In this document: positions 6,478 through 10,818 of the stretch, in pieces
How positions within the stretch are numbered: position 1 is the first letter of the stretch
Layout: the number at the start of each line of letters is the position of its first letter
From: JAQICJ01 sp041686345
GTDB lineage: Bacteria > Myxococcota_A > Polyangia > HGW-17
DNA: 10,818 nt
Direction: 5' to 3'
Assembly: GCA_041686345.1 (NCBI GenBank)
Contig: JAWLEA010000116.1
Coordinates: 1-10,818 of the forward strand
Program-made: the position numbers and the translations under genes
The notes under the pieces: generated by a model
Databases searched by the model: none
Told to the model about the DNA's origin: nothing
What the model saw: only the letters and a program-made list of their open reading frames with translations

Positions 6478-6779
6478 GTATTTCCCGCTATCATTCCGCT
6501 CTAATCATTTTTTTTAATTTTTCAGGGGATTATTCTTGCAAATTCAATCAATATTTCGTACATAATTGCCATGATTAACATCTTTGGTTTAAATTTCCCT
6601 TTGGAAATAAAACAGATACAGAGGGAAACCAGATTTAGATTTTTCCTCCCGTTTTCACAATGATTTTTCAAATTTGAAACGGGAACTGTTTGGCTTTGTT
6701 TGGGCTTAACTGCCTGCAAAGTGGTTAATGTTTTTTTAATCGTTATCGTTCACTTTCAATTCACCTAAGGGAGTATTAA
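6478..6779 (+). promoter_or_regulatory. Dyad-rich non-coding region upstream of the CoA ligase
   Basis: These 302 bp hold no convincing gene but an unusual density of inverted repeats: ATTTCC-CTTT-GGAAAT (6593-6608), TTTCCCT/AGGGAAA (6594-6600 with 6622-6628), CCCGTTT/AAACGGG (6648-6654 with 6677-6683) and a perfect 14-bp palindrome at 6666-6679. The first two share bases and are mutually exclusive, as are the last two. A weak promoter-like pair, TTGCAA (6536-6541) and CATAAT (6561-6566), has a long 19-bp spacer; it would place all these dyads in the transcript. The region may be a regulated leader or hold operators; neither can be proved here. Confidence 0.4.
6666..6679. repeat. Perfect 14-bp palindrome TTTCAAATTTGAAA, possible operator
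   Basis: The sequence is identical on both strands and lies about 100 bp before the start codon of the acyl-CoA synthetase gene. Symmetric sites of this size are typical for dimeric repressors such as TetR-family regulators, which often control acyl-CoA metabolism. It also overlaps the right arm of the CCCGTTT/AAACGGG dyad. The regulator is unknown and no regulator gene is in the window. Confidence 0.4.
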
Positions 6780-8465
6780 ATGGCTGAATTTAATTATGAA
6801 GAAGTTTGGAAATCCATGGATCCGTGGGAAAACATTCCTGAAAAGTTCAATATCGGGTATGCAAGTACAGATGCTGTATGTGAAAAAGGACTTGGCGACA
6901 AGGTTGCCATTTATTGGGAAAACAGCAATGATGAAAAGTGCCAAATCACCTATGAAGAACTCAGGAAGGAAACCAACAAATTTGCGAATATTCTCAAAGA
7001 TCTTGGTTTTGGCAAAGGAGATGTTCTACTCCTCAGAATCAGCAATCTGATTGAGTTTTATATCATAGCGCTGGCGGCCACCAAGGCCGGAGGTTCTTTT
7101 ATCCCCACCAGTACCATGTTCAGGGAAAAGGATATATCCTACCGTCTTGATGATGCCAAAGTCAAAGTTGTGGCTACTACTCCCCAACTCGTAGATGTTG
7201 TGGACAACGTCAAAGATGATTCCAAAACCCTCGAACACATTGTTGTTGTCGATTATCTCGGCGAAACTGCCACCAAAGACCACCATCTTTCTTATAATAA
7301 ATTGATGGCTGAGGCCTCAGACGAATTTGATTGCGTGGAAACCAACAACGACGATATTGCATTTGTAGCTTATACATCCGGAACAACTGGAGATCCCAAA
7401 GGTGTTGTTCATTATCATCGCTATGGAATTTCCTATGAGTACCTGGCAAAACACTGGTATTGTTATGACACTCCGGATACAATCACCTGCCCTGCAGAAG
7501 TAGGTTGGCTCCTGCCTGTATCTTCTTCTTTCCTCTATGCTCTCCATCGTGGCATGTCCATTGTTCTTTACCATGAAATGGGTGGATTCAAACCCAACAA
7601 ATGGTTTGAAATGATGGAAGAATACGGTATCAGCGTATTTATCGGAACTCCCACCATGTACCGTATGCTCATGAAGGTCGAAGATGCCGAAAACAAATAT
7701 GATCTTTCCAAATGGCGCGAAGGAACATCAGCTGGAGAACCCCTTGCTCCCGATACTTTCTTCAACGTCAAAAAGAGATTCGGAGTTACCCTCAGAGATG
7801 GTATCGGCATGAGTGAATGTATGGTTTATGTTCATAATATGAAGGGAATGGAAATCAAACAGGGTTCCTGCGGTCGTATTGGCCCCGGAATTGAAATTCA
7901 ACTCATGGAAGTTCCTGATGAAGAAGAAGAAAGTAATAAACCTCTCAAGCCTGTTAAACAGGGAGAACCCGGAGTGCTTTGTGTTAAACGCAGTTCCCAC
8001 CCCGGAATGATGAAGGAATATCTCAACAAACCCGAAGCCACCAATGAAGTATTCCGTGGACAATGGTTCTATACCGGTGATGTATTGCGTCAGGACGAAG
8101 ATGGTTATTTCTGGTTCATCGGCAGAGCTGACGATGTAATCAAGGCTTCCGGTTATCGCATCAGTCCCTTTGATGTGGAAAGTGCTCTGATGGCTCACAA
8201 AGCCGTACATGAAGCTGCCGCAGTCGAAAGTCCCGACCCGGTTAGAGACAAAGTTGTCAAGGCCTTTATTGTTTTACGCGAAGGTTATAAAGGAAATGAC
8301 GAATTGATCAAGGAATTGCAAAATCACGTCAAAAAGACTGCAGCTCCTTACAAATACCCCCGCAAAATTTCCTTCGTCAATGAACTGCCCAAAACTCAAT
8401 CCGGCAAAACCAAACGCAAAATGCTGCGCCGACTTGAGTTCAAAGGTACTCCCTACCAGTTGTAA
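6780..8465 (+). CDS. AMP-forming acyl/aryl-CoA synthetase (benzoate-CoA ligase / medium-chain type)
   Basis: A 561-residue member of the ANL (acyl-CoA synthetase, NRPS adenylation, luciferase) superfamily. It should activate a carboxylic acid with ATP to an acyl-AMP and transfer it to CoA in the cytoplasm. Motifs: phosphate loop YTSGTTGDPKG (198-208), A5 motif DGIGMSE (340-346), YTGD (431-434), hinge region FIGRADDVIKASGYR (446-460) and catalytic Lys543 in LPKTQSGKTKRK. All core residues are present. The DGIGxxE form resembles benzoate- and 2-aminobenzoate-CoA ligases, and the Trp of the acetate-specific YWQTE motif is missing, so acetate is unlikely; the hinge is closer to medium-chain enzymes. 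Residues about 377-391 form an acidic, proline-containing loop (VPDEEEESNKPLKPV). ATG 6780 has AAGGGAG 6 nt upstream. An intrinsic terminator follows at 8573. The exact acid cannot be read from the sequence. Confidence 0.9.
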   Translation: MAEFNYEEVWKSMDPWENIPEKFNIGYASTDAVCEKGLGDKVAIYWENSNDEKCQITYEELRKETNKFANILKDLGFGKGDVLLLRISNLIEFYIIALAATKAGGSFIPTSTMFREKDISYRLDDAKVKVVATTPQLVDVVDNVKDDSKTLEHIVVVDYLGETATKDHHLSYNKLMAEASDEFDCVETNNDDIAFVAYTSGTTGDPKGVVHYHRYGISYEYLAKHWYCYDTPDTITCPAEVGWLLPVSSSFLYALHRGMSIVLYHEMGGFKPNKWFEMMEEYGISVFIGTPTMYRMLMKVEDAENKYDLSKWREGTSAGEPLAPDTFFNVKKRFGVTLRDGIGMSECMVYVHNMKGMEIKQGSCGRIGPGIEIQLMEVPDEEEESNKPLKPVKQGEPGVLCVKRSSHPGMMKEYLNKPEATNEVFRGQWFYTGDVLRQDEDGYFWFIGRADDVIKASGYRISPFDVESALMAHKAVHEAAAVESPDPVRDKVVKAFIVLREGYKGNDELIKELQNHVKKTAAPYKYPRKISFVNELPKTQSGKTKRKMLRRLEFKGTPYQL

Positions 8466-8572
8466 TCTCTGATTTACTTGTTTAAGCTTGTCATTCTCAA
8501 ATAACAGGGGTTTACGGTTGTTGGGATTTATCTCCAAATCTATATCCAATTCCAGGTAAAATTTTTCTGTAT

Positions 8573-8609
8573 TTTCAGACGGACCTTGGGATAATCGTCT
8601 GAAATTTTT
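8573..8609 (+). terminator. Rho-independent terminator after the CoA ligase
   Basis: TTTCAGACG (8573-8581) is perfectly complementary to CGTCTGAAA (8596-8604), a 9-bp stem with a 14-nt loop, followed directly by five T residues (8605-8609). It lies 107 bp after the CoA ligase stop and before the next gene. The opposite strand has no T run after the stem, so it should work on the + strand only. A TTG at 8608 that could extend the next gene lies inside its T tract, arguing against that start. Confidence 0.7.
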
Positions 8610-8638
8610 GCAGGTTGAAGAGTTTTTTTTCTCCATTA

Positions 8639-8666
8639 TTGACAAAGATAAAATTTTAAACATAGT
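8639..8666 (+). promoter_or_regulatory. Candidate promoter of the small membrane protein gene
   Basis: A perfect TTGACA (8639-8644) is followed after 16 bp by CATAGT (8661-8666, 4 of 6 matches). Its predicted start site, about 8673, nearly coincides with the ATG at 8674, which would make a leaderless mRNA. The -10 match is weak. Confidence 0.3.
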
Positions 8667-8673
8667 GGGATCA

Positions 8674-9129
8674 ATGAAGACTAAAAAGATTCTACTTCTC
8701 TGGCTTACATTTTTTTTGACAACCACCCTCACCTTTGGGCTTATTCTTATTCCAAGTTACCTGTATTGGATGAAAAACCCCAGTTTCAGCAGGGCTTTTC
8801 TGGCAGGTTCCATCGGTTCGGTAATCTTTGGTCTGGTTTACTCTGTTTACAAAGTTAAAACCCTATATTATCTGGAAATAGAGCTTCCCTTTACAATTGA
8901 AGCCGAAAATTTCAAAGAACACCTCGAAAATGAACTGATTCGCCTCGGATATCGACACGGTGATCAGGATCACCTTTTTGTGGCCGGATTCAGGTCCGAT
9001 TATTACATGGCTCCAGATATTACAGTCCGACTGGATCATGATTCCAAAGTAGCAAAAGTCAAAGGTCCTTGTTTTTATCTCAAAAAATTAAAACGTCGCC
9101 ATAATCGATGGCTCAAAAAAAATCAGTAG
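8674..9129 (+). CDS. Small membrane protein with two transmembrane segments, unknown function
   Basis: A 151-residue protein not assigned to a family. It begins MKTKKILLLW, with a basic N-terminus and a first hydrophobic helix at about 6-27, a short loop, and a second helix at about 41-58 (AFLAGSIGSVIFGLVYSVYK). The remaining 90 residues are soluble and probably cytoplasmic if the basic N-terminus is inside. They contain NFKEHLENELIRLGY (79-93), a beta-like stretch DITVRLDHDSKVAKVKGPC (115-133) and a basic tail KKLKRRHNRWLKK. The frame is open upstream to a TTG at 8608, but that codon lies in a terminator; ATG 8674 has only GGGA (8667-8670) at a short 3-nt distance, and an in-frame GTG at 8665 is an alternative. 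The gene stands alone between a terminator and the pilin gene. A link to pilus assembly is possible but unsupported. Confidence 0.72.
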   Translation: MKTKKILLLWLTFFLTTTLTFGLILIPSYLYWMKNPSFSRAFLAGSIGSVIFGLVYSVYKVKTLYYLEIELPFTIEAENFKEHLENELIRLGYRHGDQDHLFVAGFRSDYYMAPDITVRLDHDSKVAKVKGPCFYLKKLKRRHNRWLKKNQ

Positions 9130-9223
9130 AATTACCTATGGATTTTTTCTCGACAGACAAGTATATTAATTAGTGTAAGGTCGTGGTTCAAATTTTACTG
9201 TTTTTTACCAAAGGAGATTATCC

Positions 9224-9484
9224 ATGCAAAAATTAATGAACAGATTTCGCAGAGACACCAAAGGTCAGGGAATGACCGAATACATTATTATCGTTGCCCT
9301 CATCGCCATTGCTGCAATCGGTGTTGTTACCCTCTTTGGAGACAATATCAGAAAACTCTTCGGTTCTTCCGCCAATGCCTTGGCCGGTGAGACCGATGTT
9401 GAAACAGAAGCCCTTGAAGCTAAAGGCAAACACACTGATACCAAAACCCTCGATAATTTTGCACAGATGAACGAAGGCGAATAA
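9224..9484 (+). CDS. flp: Flp-type (type IVb) pilin precursor
   Basis: An 86-residue class III/Flp prepilin, the major subunit of Tad-type pili. A short basic leader (MQKLMNRFRRDTKG) precedes the processing site; cleavage after Gly14 leaves Gln at +1 and the conserved Glu-Tyr (residues 19-20) at +5/+6, the usual Flp arrangement. Residues about 20-40 (YIIIVALIAIAAIGVVTLFG) form the hydrophobic helix that anchors the prepilin and packs in the fibre. An acidic, hydrophilic C-terminal tail (about 53-86, rich in Glu, Asp and Thr) makes it longer than common 50-65-residue Flp pilins. The ribosome binding site is strong (AAGGAG at 9211-9216, 7 nt from the ATG), as expected for an abundant pilin. The prepilin peptidase gene follows 84 bp downstream, supporting the call. 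No pilus secretion ATPase, usher or platform gene is in the window. Confidence 0.93.
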   Translation: MQKLMNRFRRDTKGQGMTEYIIIVALIAIAAIGVVTLFGDNIRKLFGSSANALAGETDVETEALEAKGKHTDTKTLDNFAQMNEGE

Positions 9485-9568
9485 TCCCAAAATTATTCTC
9501 TGAGCCGACTTTGTGCACCTCTTTATTTTTCACTACCCCATTTCATCCTTATCCAAAAAAGTAATAAA

Positions 9569-10126
9569 GTGACATCATATTATCTTCTCTCTGTATTTTC
9601 ATTGATCCTGATGAGTATAACCAGTTACACAGATTTGAAGAAGAGGGAAATCCCCAACTATGCTGTACTGGCGGGCATTGTTTTCGGACTTGTTTACTGG
9701 ACCGTGATCAACCAGCTTCCCGGCTTGGGTTATTCTTTGCTGGGAGGATTTACCGGCTTTGCCATTTTTTTTCTTCTGGCCCTGCTTGGTAATTTGGGAT
9801 TTGGAGATGTTAAACTGGTAACCGCCATGGGTTGTTTGCTTTCCTGGCCTCTGGTGCTTACTGCCATTTTTCATGTGGTTATCAGCGGTTTTTTTCTGGC
9901 TTTAGTCTGGGTAGGGATTTCCGGCAACCTCCTGCGAACTTTTAAAAATCTCTGGATTCTTTTTTACACATGGCTCAGACCTGGTAAAAAGAGGGTAAGT
10001 CTCGACAAACTTGAAACTTCCTCATTGCCATATGGTTTGGCTATCGCTGCCGGTACCTGGTGGACTTTGGCAGCACAAAAATGGCCTGAACTTGATCTGA
10101 TGCAGTGGTTTTTAAAAAATAATTAA
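9569..10126 (+). CDS. cpaA: Prepilin peptidase, A24 aspartic protease family (CpaA/TadV type)
   Basis: A 185-residue polytopic inner-membrane aspartic protease that removes the leader of Flp-type prepilins. The two catalytic aspartates are Asp22 in YTDLKKREIPN (20-30) and Asp80 in the GFGD motif (77-80, followed by VKL). The C-terminal SLPYGLAIAAG (152-162) is also characteristic of the family. It lacks the N-terminal methyltransferase domain with paired Cys motifs found in PilD, so it is the short CpaA/TadV form, as expected beside a Flp pilin. Hydrophobic segments lie at about 4-20, 31-50, 54-74, 84-112 and 153-170. The start is GTG at 9569 with no clear ribosome binding site; it is preferred because it puts Asp22 after one membrane helix, as in homologues, whereas the next ATG (9611) would remove most of that helix. 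It probably shares a transcript with flp, as no terminator is visible between them. Confidence 0.92.
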   Translation: MTSYYLLSVFSLILMSITSYTDLKKREIPNYAVLAGIVFGLVYWTVINQLPGLGYSLLGGFTGFAIFFLLALLGNLGFGDVKLVTAMGCLLSWPLVLTAIFHVVISGFFLALVWVGISGNLLRTFKNLWILFYTWLRPGKKRVSLDKLETSSLPYGLAIAAGTWWTLAAQKWPELDLMQWFLKNN

Positions 10127-10310
10127 ATTTTCCAGAAGGAGCCCGGCAGTTTACTTTTGTCATCCCATACTTTAAACCAAAACAAGAAAGTTATTTTTTT
10201 TATTGGTCAACTGTTAATTTTTTTGTGATCCTGTTATATCTATTTGAAGGGACAATTCCACCATTTTGTTCTTATGGTTGCAACTCAACTCTGTAACAGG
10301 TAATTAATCA
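10127..10310 (+). other. AT-rich intergenic region before the POTRA protein gene
   Basis: This 184-bp gap has long T runs and no gene. A candidate extended -10, TGTTATATC (10232-10240), has no matching -35. There is no clear terminator after the peptidase gene. The following gene has only a weak ribosome binding site (CAGG at 10297-10300, 10 nt from the ATG). Confidence 0.3.
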
Positions 10311-10818
10311 ATGTCATTTTTCCTTGCCTTTTTTTATTTTTTGACGGCTCAACAGGCCAAACCTGATGCCATCAAGCTTGAGGGAAATATTGCCGGTAAC
10401 AAAGCTTTAGTACAAGTGGTTTTGAATGATTGCCTCGATCACAAAGATAACAAATGGGAAAAATGTCTTGAAAAACGCCTCAAGTTGTTGAAATATGAAG
10501 TTTCAGAGAGAAAATATGTAAAAAAGGCGGGACTCACCCAATTAATTCTGTCCCTGAAAAATATGAAAGTAGTAAGAAATGTTTATGTGCGGGGGAACTG
10601 GCCTATTTTTGAATCAGAGATTATGCGCAGGGTTATTCTGCGTCCTGGAACTTCGCTGCCTTCAGGGAAAAAAGCACAAATTGATCTTTTTGACACCCAG
10701 ATTAATCGAATCGAAGATTATCTGATCAGAGAGGGTTATTTTGACAGCAAAATAGATATCCGGATAAAAAGAAATGGGAAAAATCATCTGGTTGATTTGA
10801 TCATTGCCATGAACAAAG
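10311..10818 (+). CDS. N-terminus of a POTRA-domain outer-membrane protein (BamA/TamA-like), partial
   Basis: The first 169 residues of a protein cut by the right edge. ATG 10311 is the first start after an in-frame stop at 10305-10307. The N-terminus MSFFLAFFYFLTAQQAK looks like an export signal but lacks the usual basic residues and a clean A-x-A site. Residues about 20-86 (IKLEGNIAGN..., with Cys41 and Cys52, then AGLTQLILSLKNMKVV) may be a first, divergent POTRA domain. Residues about 88-168 fit a POTRA domain well: VRNVYVRGN (88-96), IMRRVILRPGTSLP (104-117), INRIEDYLIREGYFDSKIDI (131-150) and VDLIIAMNK. In this family POTRA repeats bind client proteins in the periplasm and precede a 16-strand outer-membrane barrel, which would lie beyond the window. 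BamA, TamA or another Omp85 member cannot be distinguished from this part. Confidence 0.8.
   Translation, partial: MSFFLAFFYFLTAQQAKPDAIKLEGNIAGNKALVQVVLNDCLDHKDNKWEKCLEKRLKLLKYEVSERKYVKKAGLTQLILSLKNMKVVRNVYVRGNWPIFESEIMRRVILRPGTSLPSGKKAQIDLFDTQINRIEDYLIREGYFDSKIDIRIKRNGKNHLVDLIIAMNK

Noticed and set aside
6478..6520. Repeated CCGCT in the region just after the aminotransferase stop, checked as a terminator because a T run follows.
   Set aside because: The copies are direct, not inverted, so they do not form a hairpin.
6522..6719. A 65-codon minus-strand open frame in the gap before the CoA ligase.
   Set aside because: Its product shows no recognisable motif, there is no convincing ribosome binding site, and the dyads of the region explain the sequence better as non-coding.
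8608..8673. Upstream TTG start (8608) for the small membrane protein.
   Set aside because: The codon lies in the T tract of the terminator at 8573-8609, and the added residues would precede a normal basic N-terminus.
8274..8732. A 152-codon minus-strand open frame across the end of the CoA ligase and the following gap.
   Set aside because: It is mostly antisense to the C-terminal catalytic domain of the CoA ligase and crosses the terminator; its product resembles no known family.
9139..9180. Possible promoter of flp (TCGACA at 9150-9155 with TGTAAG at 9174-9179, or TATATT at 9162-9167).
   Set aside because: No combination has both boxes good and properly spaced, and no sigma-54-type GG/GC pair is seen, so no promoter is called.
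1..10818. Search for CRISPR arrays, tRNAs, insertion-sequence ends, toxin-antitoxin pairs or defence genes.
   Set aside because: No regularly spaced repeats, tRNA-like folds, transposase motifs or nuclease/defence domains were seen; the genes are envelope, pilus and metabolic functions.

Overview
The window is AT-rich chromosomal DNA from a diderm (two-membrane) bacterium. Evidence for an outer membrane is strong: an MlaF/MlaD-type lipid-transport pair, a POTRA-domain protein of the BamA/TamA/Omp85 class, and a probable lipoprotein. The MlaD form (long helical region plus a barrel-like C-terminus), together with a Flp pilin and its prepilin peptidase, fits a deltaproteobacterium-like or similar deep-branching diderm lineage. 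The sequence alone does not fix the phylum. All complete genes lie on the + strand. I saw no rRNA, tRNA, CRISPR array, insertion sequence or phage gene.

Layout. 1-140 (-): start of a possible divergent gene running off the left edge, with a candidate promoter at 242-270. 466-2484: secreted probable lipoprotein with two Ig-like domains and two Ca-binding-loop-like motifs. 2566-3357: MlaF-type ABC ATPase. 3480-5087: MlaD-type MCE protein with TTG start. 5236-6477: class III PLP aminotransferase resembling HemL but lacking the usual HemL N-terminal signature. 6780-8465: AMP-forming acyl/aryl-CoA synthetase, preceded by a 302-bp dyad-rich non-coding stretch and followed by the clearest terminator of the window (8573-8609). 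8674-9129: unrecognised small two-helix membrane protein. 9224-9484: Flp (type IVb) pilin. 9569-10126: CpaA/TadV-type prepilin peptidase. 10311 to the right edge: N-terminus of a POTRA protein.

How the genes fit together. MlaF should power, and MlaD should form the periplasmic conduit of, a lipid transporter between the inner and outer membranes; its permease MlaE is not in the window. MlaD seems to end in outer-membrane-type beta strands, so one chain could bridge the envelope, as reported for Veillonella MlaD. The pilin and its peptidase form a processing pair, but the rest of the Tad machinery is absent. The aminotransferase and CoA ligase are probably separate metabolic genes. Most intergenic gaps are 80-300 bp and several carry candidate promoters or terminators, so many genes are likely transcribed singly rather than in one long operon.

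Nothing here amounts to a clearly new system. The points most worth a second look are the MCE-barrel fusion without an adjacent permease, the dyad-rich leader before the CoA ligase, the repeated architecture of the large lipoprotein, and the overlapping hairpin/promoter before mlaF.
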